Shown in pieces: positions 36,401-46,735 of a DNA stretch of 64,000 nucleotides (position 1 is the stretch's first letter; the number at the start of each line of letters is the position of its first letter). The notes below the pieces were generated by a model. It was not told where the DNA came from. It searched no databases and saw nothing but the letters and a program-made list of their open reading frames with translations. This DNA is from Acorus gramineus (Eukaryota; Streptophyta; Magnoliopsida; Acorales; Acoraceae). The position numbers and the translations under genes are program-made. The stretch is from the NCBI GenBank assembly GCA_030737835.1, contig JAUJYN010000012.1:4398585-4462584 (forward strand), written 5' to 3'.

Positions 36401-38089
36401 AATAAATATTCGATTGGTTTAATCAACGCGTGCTGGTTCACAAAAGCCGTCGGTTCAACAAGTGGGTTGATTTGGTTTTATCGGTTTTTATATCATTGTT
36501 TTTAAAAGTAAATTGAACCGGAATTCAAAGTGGGTGAAGGTTTAGCCACAGGTTCAACCGGCCGGGTCGGGTTTTAAAACACTGGTTACATGTAGTCCGC
36601 GCAAAGAGACCCGTAGACAATCTATATACCTCCTTGAGAGATATACTTTTTTTTTAACATTTGCTAAAAATAAGTTCATTCAATTTATTATGGAACTATA
36701 TACATTTATCATCAAAGCATATATTTCATTATATGGGATTTACTGTTTTTAATAAATTCAAACGCGTAGTTTATCCACAATTTCTCAATGGAGGTATCAC
36801 AATTATATATCACATTTATCCACAATTATATGGGCTTGGTGTAACAGTTTCTCAATGGAATATATCACATGTTTCCCTAGTAACATGACATTAGTCACAA
36901 TCCACCGCATCATCTAAGACTATACTTTTCTAAAATGAAGAAAGTAATGATTAAAAAGATGAGTTTGTTGAAAATGATGGAATGTTTCTTTTAATTACAG
37001 GTCCAAAATCCCTTTAAAGAAATGGTGGATCCATGCAATCTAGAATAATAAGGTTTTACAAAATTTGATGGAATTTTTTTTTATATACTTGTTGATAACT
37101 TTATTTATTCTGTATTTATAATTGTATGATTTTAGTTTGAGCCCTGTTACACGTAGTGCGCATGAACAACCCCCCAGACAATCCATATACTTCCTTAGAT
37201 GAGGTATATACTTATTTTCAAAATTTGTTAAAAATAAGTCAAAATCAATTAGTTATGAATCGATATAATACATGTTGATACTTTATTTATTCTATATTTA
37301 TAGTTATATGAGTTTAGTTTCGGCCATGTTACATACAATGTTTTGAAAAATCATCTTGTCAAGGGTCATTGGTTCAACCATCGGGTTAACTGGATTTGAA
37401 CCGTGACATAATTATAATATAATAAATATACTAATTATCAACACTAAATTAAAAAAAATGAAATATTTTTTGAAAAACTTTGCATAAAATTTTTATTTAG
37501 CATCATAACATAATTTTAGTGTATAAAAACTAAACTTTTTATTAAATTTCATATTTTATCAAATAACTAATAATAATTTCTATGAATAAATATTCAATTG
37601 GTTTAATCAATCCGTGCTGGTTCACAAAAGCCATGGGTTCAATAGGTGGGTTGATTGGGTTTTACCAGTTTTTATATAATTGGATTTTAAAGGTAAATCG
37701 AACTGGAATTCAAAGCGGGTGAAGGTTTAACCAGTTCAACCAGCCAGGTCTGGTCGGGTTTTAAAACACTGGTTACACGGGGAAAAATCTATACACCTCC
37801 TTAGATGAGGTGTATACTTTTTTTAACATTTATTAAAAATAAGTCTATATAATTTATTATGTAAATATACATTTATAATCAAAAACATATATTTCATTAT
37901 ATGGGATTTACCGTTTTTAATAGATTCAATCATGTGTAGTTTATCTTGCTTTATCCCTAACATAATTCTTTTTTAGGAGGCGACTCACAACACAACTCCC
38001 AAAATTGTACACCAAAGTGTTGTCCGTGCCCACATCGCTCTATTGGCGAAGACGCTCCCGAAGAAGCTAGTGCAAAACTTCATAATTGA
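33485..38089 (+). CDS. Small secreted Cys-rich peptide gene, unit 3 (two-exon model)
   Basis: Exon 1 is 33485-33584: MEGMKLKPF, hydrophobic core VVLVVLMTAQFYGY, then SVEGRSLGKP; its donor CCAG/GTGAGG leaves phase 1. The last exon 37977-38089 follows TTCTTTTTTAG and continues in the same phase with GDSQHNSQNCTPKCCPCPH and an acidic tail ending EEASAKLHN, stop. The product is 70 residues: a signal peptide probably cut near Y23-E26, then a mature peptide of about 45 residues with four cysteines (C-x3-C-C-x-C). The first Met is chosen because it is conserved with unit 2; Met4 is also possible. The size and layout fit a secreted signalling or defence peptide, but I recognise no family and infer no function. 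The intron is 4.4 kb, swollen by duplication and MITEs. Alternative last exons lie at 35785 and 37001. Transcription is not shown. Confidence 0.5.
35785..35834 (+). other. Terminal-exon candidate E2a, unit 3 first copy
   Basis: With acceptor ACAAG it continues the phase of exon 1 (33584) and codes VQNPFKETVDPCNPEL, stop. Joined to exon 1 this would give a 49-residue secreted product with a single cysteine, an alternative to the Cys-rich tail. The usual ACAG acceptor is changed to ACAAG in this copy. Confidence 0.4.
36127..36584. mobile_element. hAT-type MITE, TGTTTTAAAA ends, copy 1
   Basis: Ends CAATGTTTTAAAAAC and inverted CAGTGTTTTAAAACC, with GGTTCAACCGG arms. It interrupts the sequence CTGTTACACGTAG (intact near 37147); flanks ATTACACA / GTTACATG are a decayed 8-bp duplication. 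Confidence 0.65.
37001..37048 (+). other. Terminal-exon candidate E2a, unit 3 second copy
   Basis: A strong acceptor (TGTTTCTTTTAATTACAG) precedes it. In phase 0 it codes VQNPFKEMVDPCNLE, stop. In the phase left by exon 1 of unit 3 it stops after five residues, so it would only serve with a phase 0 donor. Confidence 0.35.
37336..37771. mobile_element. hAT-type MITE, TGTTTTAAAA ends, copy 2
   Basis: The duplicated version of the element at 36127, flanked by GTTACATA / GTTACACG. Confidence 0.65.
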
Positions 38090-38151
38090 TGACCTACATG
38101 AAAAATTGAGAGAAAAATGTACATCCAACTCTATTTTTAGTTTCCATAATA

Positions 38152-39130
38152 TATATCTTTTACTTACTTATTAAAAGGTTTCTGATCCAGTATTTTCATT
38201 CCCCTTTATATCTTTTAAACAACTGATTAATTATTAATTTATCTATTAATTTAAATTTTAAAATTTTAAAATATATAATAGATAACTACATGATAGATAT
38301 ATCTTTTACTTACTTATTAAAAGGTTTCTGATCCAGTATTTTCATTCCCCTTTATATCTTTTAAACAATTGATTATTACTAATGTATCTATTAATTTAAA
38401 TTTAAAAATATAAAATGGATAACTAAATGATAGATATATCTATTACTTATTAAAAGGATTCTGATATAGTATTTTTATTTCCCTTTATATTAATTTAATC
38501 AATTGATTAATTACTAATGTATCTATTAATTTAAATTTTAAAATTTTAAAATATATATATTACTTACTTATTAAAAAGATTCTGATGCAGTATTTTCATT
38601 TCCCTTTATATCCTTTAAACAATTGGTTAATTACTAATGTATCTATTAATTTAAATTTAAAATTTTAAAATATATAATGGATAACTACATGATAGATATA
38701 TCTATTAATTACTTATTAAATGGATTCTTATCTAGTATTTTCATTTCCCTTTATATCCTTTAAACAATTGATTAATTACTAATGTATCTATTAATTTAAA
38801 TTTTAAAATATATAATGGATAACTACACTATAGATATATCTATTACTTACTTATTAAAATGATTCTGATGCAGCATTTTCATTTCCCTTTATATCCTTTA
38901 AACAATTGATTAACTACTAATGTATCTATTAATTTAAATTTAAAATTTTAAAATATATAATGGATAACTACATGATAGATATACATGGATTATAATTATT
39001 TTTAATTTCCCTTTATATCCTTTAAACAGTTGATTAATTACTAATATATCTATTAACTTAAATTTTAAAATTTTAAAATGTATTATGGATAACTACATGA
39101 TAGATATACATGGATTATAAGTATTTAAAA
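38152..39130 (+). repeat. AT-rich satellite, 120-147 bp units
   Basis: About seven copies are marked by ACTTATTAAAAGGATTCTGA (near 38165, 38311, 38445, 38565, 38710, 38848), each followed by TTCATTTCCCTTTATATC and CTATTAATTTAAATTTTAAA. The last copies lack the first part. The array continues at 42430-42720 beyond the inserted LTR. Confidence 0.85.
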
Positions 39131-42100
39131 TGTTATATATGTGTCACTTTTAACCTGCTGGTAACCGTTAGAGCGTTCTGGCAGTTTTTTGGTTTTTACC
39201 GGTTTTTCGATCGGAACCGCTTATTTTTGGACTGTTAGCTATCGTCCTGAGTTAGAGGACTCCGATTGGAAATCTAACTGCATATTTGGTGTCCTGGTGC
39301 CATTTTATGCCTCTCACGAAAATTTCATCGAATTCCGGCATCGTTTCCAAAAATTTCGCAGTTCCGCGGCGTATCCGAGTTTTTAAGTCGCTCACTACAT
39401 AAGTGGGAATTTAAAATCGAGTGGCACTATTCATCATCTTCCCGACTTGATCCCTCTCTCTCCCCTTCTCCGTTTTTCTTCCGTTTGAGCCCCCTACACC
39501 CCTCAAAATCAAAAACCTAAAGCACGGGAAGTGTAGATCGGGTCCCGATCTACACTCCGGTGTCTTCAAAACCCGATTCCGACGACTCTAGCCACTCCGT
39601 CCCCCTCTCTTTGTCCTCTGATTCGGGCCATTTCGAGGGCCGTGGTAGATCGGGGCGTAAGAGAGCCTTTGGGAAAGGTTTCGGCGCGCAGAGAGCACCC
39701 GGTTCCCCCTTCCTCCCCCTCGGTAAGCTTCTTTCCCTCCTTTTTCTTGTTTAGATGATTGCTAGGGGGGGGTTTTTGTGTTTGGGGGTGGTCGGCGGCA
39801 GTGGGGGTCGTCGGAGGGTGGTTGGAGATGGTCGGAGGTGGTCGGCGGTCGTGGGAGGGGCGTTTGAGGCGCTCGAGCAGGGGCTGACCTGTTCCGGGCA
39901 GCAGGCAGCAGCGGCAGCGACCCAGGCGGCGCGCAGGCCGGGCGCGCGCGGGCATGCGCGCGTGCGTGCGTACGCGCGGCGTGCGCGCGAGGTGCGCGCG
40001 GGTCTGGTGCGGGGAGCTGCTCGGGCGGCTGTGCGCGGGGCTGTTCGTGCGGCAGGTGCTGGGCGGCTGGTGCTGGGCGGGCTGGTGCGCGAGGTGGTGG
40101 CTGAGGCAGTGGAGGTGCGTGCGCGAGGTGGTGGCTGAGGCAGCGGAGGTGCGTGCGCGAGGTGGTGGCCGAGTGCAGGGTGCGCGCGGAGGGCGCGGCG
40201 AGGCCGTGGCGGTGCGCGGAGTGCGCAGCGAGGCCGTGGAGGTGCGTGCGAGGTGTGCGCGAGGCGCAGCGGGGCAGGCGAGGTGCGTGCGAGGTGCGCG
40301 CGAGGTGCGGCAAGGTGGCGGAGGTGCGGCAAGGTGGCGGAGGTGCGTGCGAGGTGCACGCGAGGTGCGGCAAGGTGGCGGAGGTGCGCGCGGGGTGCTC
40401 GCGGGCCGGCGCGAAGCGTGCGGGGTGCGCGGGCTGAAGCGCGGCGGTGCACCCGGGCGGTCGGGTGGCCGTGCGGGTGGTTGCCGGAGTGCTCGGGCTA
40501 ACGTGCGTGCGGGTCGTGTGCACGTTTGCCCGAGTGTTAGGTGTTTGTTGTGGGTTTTGGGTATTTATTTGTGTATTTAATAATATTTGTGGATTTATAC
40601 TTACCAAGTAATACCCTGTCTTGCAGATCTTGACGGACGGTCGCGCGTCGACCCGAATTCCGGTGAGTGGGACAATCCAACCCAGTAGAGAGGGGTTATA
40701 CGCACTTGGGCGTATACCGACCTCTCCTGGGGCACCGTGGATAATATTAACCTGTAATAATATGTATTACATGTGAGCATGATGTTAAATGTAGAATGCA
40801 TGCTACCCTGGGCTTTTATGTTAGGGACTTGCACCCATAGGATAGGTGTAAGAGCCATGCACCATGCCTCCTGTTTCATGCTAGGAAACCTCGGCCTATG
40901 CATGCGTCCTACTAGTTTATTTATTAAATTAAATGCTAGTGTATGTTAAATCGCATGCCTTAGGTAATATTATCGGGAGGAGCCTTGCGAGGACAGCGGT
41001 GAGACCCGTGTTAGGGTACTCCGTGTTCCTTGTTTGGTTGTCGGGATGTCCTGTATCGGGATCTCACGCTGCTCTCCCAAGGTTTCTAGTCCCAATAATA
41101 TTATAAGTAATGTTGTATGTTTGGTATAATTATTAGCATGAGTAGTGAATATTATAGGGGAGGGGCCTTGCGAGGACAGCGGTGAGACCCGGGTTAGGGT
41201 ACTCCGTGTTCCTTGTTTGGTTGTCGGGGTATCCTATATCGGGAACTCACGCCGCCCTCCCGAGTTTCTTTCCCCCAGTGATATTCCAACACTGCTTTTG
41301 ATTGTACTTGTTTCCCCGCATCTTGGTTATGCGCGCTGGAGGAACTCTGAAGAGTTCATGACATTTGAGTCGTAGAGATGTGTTGTCGGCGGATCCGAGT
41401 GGATCATATGCGTATGGTTAGGCTGTTCTGTTCCCTTCGTTGGATCCGGTAGAGACTACCCCAGCGTTAGACAGGGCCTTCCTGACAGAGGGCTCCCATT
41501 AGTAGGCACCTCCTGATTTGGTGACGGACTGTGCTGAACGTGGGAGTAGACCAGGCGGCCTACGGAGTGGAGGAGGAACTACCGGTGGACCAAGGGTGAC
41601 CAACAGCCTAGTCAGTCCCAAAATCCTATGTCACCCGTGGTAGGGTGAGGGTGAGGGTGTAGTGGGTTGGCGATGAGCGACCTACTGGATATGTGAATGG
41701 ATGATTATCAGTCCCAATAGCCTATGTCACCCATTGATGGGTGAGGGTGAGGGTGTGGTGGTTCGGCGAAGTACGAACCACTGGATCATGTTGTTATGTC
41801 TTTGAGCATGGATAAATAATGGAATTGTGGTAAATATTGTCTGTGATGCATGGGTTGTGCTGTTCACTGAGCGTGTGGCTCACCCCTCGCACATGTTTTT
41901 CCCCAGTGGTCACTGAGCCTGAGCTAGAGCCGGAGCAGTAGTTGGAGCTTTCCGAGGGATTCCTTCAGTAGCGGAGCAGCGCCACGTTCCGCGAGTGCCA
42001 GAGGTTATCAGCATCCCTTCTTGACTGTATGTATTTGATTTCGGTGCTTGACACGTGTTTGTATATGTTCAGTTGTATTGGTGTATATTGGCTCTCACAG

Positions 42101-42311
42101 GACGCATGATTGAGTATCGAGTCTGTAGAATGTTTATTTACAGATTCAGTCTTTTGCTTCCGCATTTGGTGTATATATCATGTCAGCCCTTTTGTTACAT
42201 GTGTGTCATTCTAGTTGTCTGTGTATGATATATTATTGACCTCCTATGTTAGCTTCTGATATGATATACACACTTGCCGCGTCCCTGGGTTGGCCGCCCT
42301 GGGGCGTGACA
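39131..42311 (+). mobile_element. 3.18-kb solo LTR, Ty3/gypsy (Tekay/Del-like), TAAAA target repeats
   Basis: It begins TGTTATATATGTGTC and ends GGGGCGTGACA. TAAAA lies on both sides (39126-39130, 42312-42316), and the uninterrupted site GTATTTAAAATTATTCATTG is seen at 42710. No second terminal repeat or coding region is inside, so it is a single LTR. The GGGGCGTGACA end and the CACCCCTCGC / TTTTCCCC stretch near 41883 resemble Tekay LTRs (inference). Inside: a GC-rich repeat zone (39900-40540), a 126-bp duplication (40976 and 41157) and a TATGTCACCC...GTGAGGGTGAGGGTG duplication (41627, 41725). Exact ends and target repeats suggest it is not very old. Confidence 0.8.
39900..40540. repeat. 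GC-rich GCGCGAGGTGCG mini-repeats inside the solo LTR
   Basis: Dozens of imperfect copies of GTGCGYGCGAGGTGCG with longer sub-blocks (GGCAAGGTGGCGGAGGTGCG at 40307, 40329, 40368). Long open frames on both strands here are Arg/Ala/Pro-rich by-products of composition. Confidence 0.75.
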
Positions 42312-42316
42312 TAAAA

Positions 42317-42845
42317 TTATTCATTGATACAATCTAATCTCATAAGATTATTATGATATGTTAGGATATGAAAATATAGGTTTGACTGAGTTTGATTTAA
42401 GATAAACTTATTTATTTTTAAGATTAATTTTCTATTACTTACTTATTAAAAGGATTCTGATCCAGTATTTTCATTTCCCTTTATATCTTTTAAACAATTG
42501 ATTAATTACTAATGTATCTATTAATTTAAATTTTAAAATTTTAAAATATATAATGGATAACTACATGACAGATATACATGGATTATAAGTATTTTCATTT
42601 TCCTTTATATCCTTTAAATAGTTCATTAATTACTAATATATCTATTAATTTAAATTTTAAAATTTTAAAATGTATTATGGATAACTACATGATAGATATA
42701 CATGGATTATAAGTATTTAAAATTATTCATTGATACAATCTAATCTAACAATCTAATAAGATTATTATGAGATGTTAGCATATGAAAATATAGGTTTGAC
42801 TGAGTTTGATTTAAGATAAACTTATTTATTTTTTAATATTAAATT
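42317..42845 (+). repeat. Satellite continuation with repeated flank
   Basis: TTATTCATTGATACAATCTAATCT...AAACTTATTTATTTTT occurs at 42317-42425 and again at 42724-42840, enclosing two more satellite units (42433, 42590). Confidence 0.8.
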
Positions 42846-42989
42846 ATGGTTTAATCAAAATAATCCCTTGATTTTCTCAAAATTCTCGGATTTGAGATAA
42901 TAGATGATGTTGCATGGTGGACTACTATTTAAATTACATGTGATTGGGTTTTTTTTAGAGCAAGAAGTTTTTTTCCAAAACAAAACGAG

Positions 42990-43800
42990 TATCTTCCTTT
43001 TTATGTTTTTCATTATTATTATGTTCTTTTTTCTTAATTGAAGAGATCTTTTTTATGTTTTTATTATTATGACCTTTCATTTTTTTGTATTTTTTATTTT
43101 TTCAGTTGAAGGAATTGGAGTATGTAGTTCATGAAGAGAAGTACAACTTCAATAAAAAAAAAATGAAGAAAAAAAAAACTAAAATTATTTTTTTTGTTTT
43201 GTTTATAATATTATTGAATATTTTTATGTTGGTGCTGATTATTAATTATTTTGTTTTTAAATAATTTTTCAATGAATAATTTTGTTCGGTTATGCTAAAT
43301 GGAAAACCCATAACTATTTATGTGGGTGCTGATTATTAATTATTTTGTTTTTAAATAATTTTTCAATGAATAATTTTGTTCGGTAATGCTACATGGAAAA
43401 CCCATAACTATTATTATGTTTTTTTATTTTAATTTATTTGAATTATATTTTAGGATTGCCTTTAATCATCTTTTTATGCTTTTATTATTATGATCTTTTA
43501 TTGTTTTTATTTTTTTAGTTAAAGGGATTGAGATACATTCATGAAGAGAAGTACCACTTTAATAAGAAATGAAGGTAAAAAGGAAAACAAACTAAATTTT
43601 TTTTGTGTGTTTTGTTTATAATATTATTTGAATATTTTTATGTGGGTGCTGATTATTAATTATTTTATTTTAAATAATTTTTTAATGAATAATTTTGTTC
43701 GGTTATGCTACAATGAAAAACCCATAGCTATTATTATGTGTTTTGTTTTAATTTATTTGAATTATGTTTTAGGATTGAATAAAAATAAAAGTGCTTTAAT
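42990..43800 (+). repeat. Tandem duplication, about 420 bp, with inner 110-bp repeat
   Basis: GTGCTGATTATTAATTATTTT followed by AATTTTGTTCGGTTATGCTA occurs three times (43232, 43324, 43646). TTCATGAAGAGAAGTACMAC occurs at 43128 and 43538. Non-coding. Confidence 0.7.
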
Positions 43801-44655
43801 CATTTGAAAACAAAATTAACCCATAACTATCTCTCTGTATATTTCAATGTGTGTGAATGTATATGAATCTCCTTTTTTCCTCTCTTTCTTGATTGTATTT
43901 ATAGTGGTTTTGGGGATTGTATTTGAATCCAGACAATCCATAAAATCTCGAGATTCACCTTGATTTGTGGGGACTAATTGGAAGGTGAATCCTGGATCTC
44001 CTGGTTTGGAGAGAGAAATCTGACCGATTAATGGATGAAATTAACCATCCATTAATTGAAGATTTGATTTGATCTTTAAATATATGTTTGATCACCCCAA
44101 AATTTTATGTAATTAACTTGGATTAATACTACGTATGGCAGCGTTATAGGAGGTGCACTTTTGACAACTACAATAATGTTACAAGAAACAAACACGTTTC
44201 ATATGTCAAACTTTTTGTATACATGCATTTAATAAAAGACAACATGTATATCAATAATTAAATGAAAAAGTGAAACATCAATTAGAAGTTTCTAGCAAAA
44301 AAAAAAAAACAAATAGAATATTCTACGTATCATTTAATGTAATCAAATACTTATTGGTTCAATCTGATGAATCATTCATGATATAATCACAGAAGAATGA
44401 ATACTCTAATTGCTTGAAGAATTAATATAAACGTTCAATCTGATGAATATTTCATGATATAATGACAGAAGAATGAATACTCTAATGCTTGAAGAGTTAA
44501 TACAAACGGTACTGAACAACAATTTATGCACGCACAACTCTTAAAAAGCACACACAACACTGTTAGACTTCTAATAGATGATCTATCCTACCTTTTCCTG
44601 TATGCAGATGTGTAATAAATTTGTGTAGGAATCATTGGAATAAGTGGTTCCAATT
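43800..44655 (+). repeat. Tail of unit 3 of the host duplication
   Basis: 44150-44640 aligns with 1850-2480 of unit 1 (ATAATGTTACAAGRAACAAA; GATGATCTATCMTACCTTTTC), so the unit continues past the satellite. 43800-44150 shows nothing recognisable. Confidence 0.55.
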
Positions 44656-44858
44656 AGGGGTTAACTTTGATCGATTAAATGGAATTTGAACCAATCCAAA
44701 TTGATTTTTTTTTGTTTGGGTCAATGGGTTTTGGTTTTGTTTGGATATGAATTGAAAAATTAATAATCGATATATTTTTGTTTGGGTTTAGTTTTACTTC
44801 AAAAACCGAATTAACCGAACGGAATTAAATTAAATTTAAACGCATAATTACTCATTAT

Positions 44859-46420
44859 CTATACTTATTTGAGTCATGATACCGAGGCTCCAAAATACAA
44901 ATATGCACTTCATTAAAAATCTTTCCCATTAACCCAAATCTTTTTTTTTTCTCAAATCAGTTACTAATTTTATATATTTCAAAATTTGAATCTCGAAATC
45001 TTTACCCAGTAACTGAATTTTCTATTTCAGTTACACCCAAAACTTACTTAAATTACACCAAAACTTACCTAAATTATTTTTTTGTCAAAATCCTTCAAAC
45101 GGCTACACTTTTTTTTTTCAAATTACATTCATACTATATATATTTTTTTTTAAAGAATGTTATTAACTAAACTTTATAGCATTTGAGAAATATATTTTCA
45201 ATTTACATAAATAAGATCATCTCTGAAAATGCAAATCCGTTTTCTAAATGTTTACATCCTTTACAATTTTTTGTTGTATTTACATAAACACTATTACATT
45301 TATGTAAATGTAACATTACAGTTACATTTGCATAACTGTTTTACATTACATGCAATGTTTAAACAATTTTAAACAGATCCTCTCTTCAATAGTCGGTTAC
45401 ATTTTATGAAAAATGTCAAACAGTCTTTTTTGTTGTGAGTTACATTTAACAAATATTACATGAACTATTTGATTCATTTTCATAAAAACTGTTACATTTA
45501 CATAAATATAACATATAAGTGTACATTTACCTAAATGTTTTAAATTCCATGCAATTTACTTATAGTTGACACATTTATGAATGTAATAAATATATCAATA
45601 CATGCATGCGGTTGACTGTTACATTTACAAATGTAACAAAAATAACATAGATTTAAAAAATGACTATTTACATTGTTAACAATGTAGCAGTAGCATTAAA
45701 CAAACTATCCACATATAAAATGGAACAGTATCGAGTGTTACATTTAGATATTGAGACAAAAATAAATCAAACTGTGAAAAATGACATTTGATACATGAAA
45801 AAAATTCGTGTTTAAATATTTAAAATAAAACGCAAAACATCAATACATCCACCAAGACAGTTCATCCCCTCACTCTCTCTTTACGGGGTTAGCCTTCCAA
45901 AATGCAGTTTTCGATGGTCGTCGCCGCGGATGGACAACGAAACAACGGGAAAGGCAGGGCCCTCAAATCCAATCCCCGGCGACCGCGCGGACACGGAGAG
46001 GCGGAAGAGGTGGTGGTTCAATACGTGGTGCTTCGGAGGGACCTGATCGATTCATGGCCGTTCAGGAGCGTTGTCATCCAAGGCTGCCACGCCTCCGTCG
46101 CCGCCGTCTAGGCCGACAAAGATGACGTTCTATTGATTTTTATTACGATTTGTTGTTGACGAGGGAGAGAGAAAGTGAGGGTTTTTGGGTTTGAAACGAG
46201 AATTGATTTTGAATTTGAATGAAGGTTGAATCTCAAGAGGAGAAACAATATAATAACAATGATTTTGAGTTTGAATGAAGGTTGAATCTCATGATTCTTT
46301 GAATAAATTTTAAAGTGATTATAAAATAAATGATATAATACCATTAAGGGTATAATAGACAATATACACTTGTCACATCATGGGGCTTGATTTGGGACCT
46401 ATGAAGTTGGGGCCTGGAAA
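44859..46420 (+). mobile_element. 1.56-kb insert carrying a gene fragment
   Basis: It lies between two copies of TCATTAT (44852-44858, 46421-46427) inside the hAT MITE. It holds a TTACATTTACATAAA-rich section (45280-45620), a peptidyl-tRNA hydrolase II fragment (45902-46137) and a short direct repeat TTGAATGAAGGTTGAATCTCA (46216, 46272). I could not find terminal inverted repeats or a poly-A tail, so the class is unknown; the target repeat points to transposition. Confidence 0.5.
45902..46137 (+). pseudogene. Peptidyl-tRNA hydrolase II (PTH2) family gene fragment
   Basis: After a CT-rich leader, ATG at 45902 opens a frame with a basic, low-complexity start and then EEVVVQYVVLRRDLIDSWP, SVVIQGCHASVAAV. 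This matches from memory the N-terminal part of plant PTH2-family proteins, where VVQYVVLRRDL and QGCHA are hallmarks; these enzymes release peptides from peptidyl-tRNA. Where the family has W (VAA-I/V-W) the codon is TAG (46109-46111), and the next codons ADKDDV still fit. The rest of the domain is missing. It reads as a captured first exon inside a transposed insert. GC content is far above its surroundings. Confidence 0.65.
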
Positions 46421-46735
46421 TCATTATTGTATTTATTTTGATCATTCTTTTTATTTTTTAAACTATATTGTTGCCATTAATAATGCTAAAAAATTATTAC
46501 ATTAATTTATACAATCAATCCTAGCATTTCAAATAAATATGTAAAGTTGTTAACCAACCAAAAAACACTTCAAACTAACACAAATTGGCAAGAAGAAAAA
46601 AAATTCGGTGTACACACACACACACACATATTTATATATATATTATCTTTAATAGTTAGGTTCGGTTCAGTTTAGTTGGGGTTAACCAAACAAAATCCAG
46701 TTCGATTTGGTTTTCAATTTGGTTCAAATTGTTCT

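Larger units (their letters stand above)
35615..37920 (+). repeat. Intronic tandem duplication, about 1.2 kb per copy
   Basis: CTTGGTGTAACAGTTTCYCAATGG begins copies at 35615 and 36834. Each contains an E2a exon, then a hAT MITE, then ATATTTCATTATATGGGATTTAC (near 36720 and 37890). The MITE sits at the same site in both, so it inserted before the duplication. Confidence 0.85.
44655..46735. mobile_element. hAT-type MITE (GGTTCGG family), inverted copy, split
   Basis: 44655-44858 and 46421-46735 together match the element at 11579-12157 in reverse orientation (TAGGGGTTAACTTTGATCG; GAATTGAAAAATTAATAA; TTAGGTTCGGTTCAGTTTAG). A foreign insert occupies 44859-46420. The right end is cut off where the PF04195-like sequence begins. 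Confidence 0.65.

Noticed and set aside
39751-40607. Long open frames on both strands (up to 281 codons)
   Set aside because: Arg/Ala/Pro-rich readings of a GC-rich minisatellite inside a solo LTR; no domain and no codon constraint visible.
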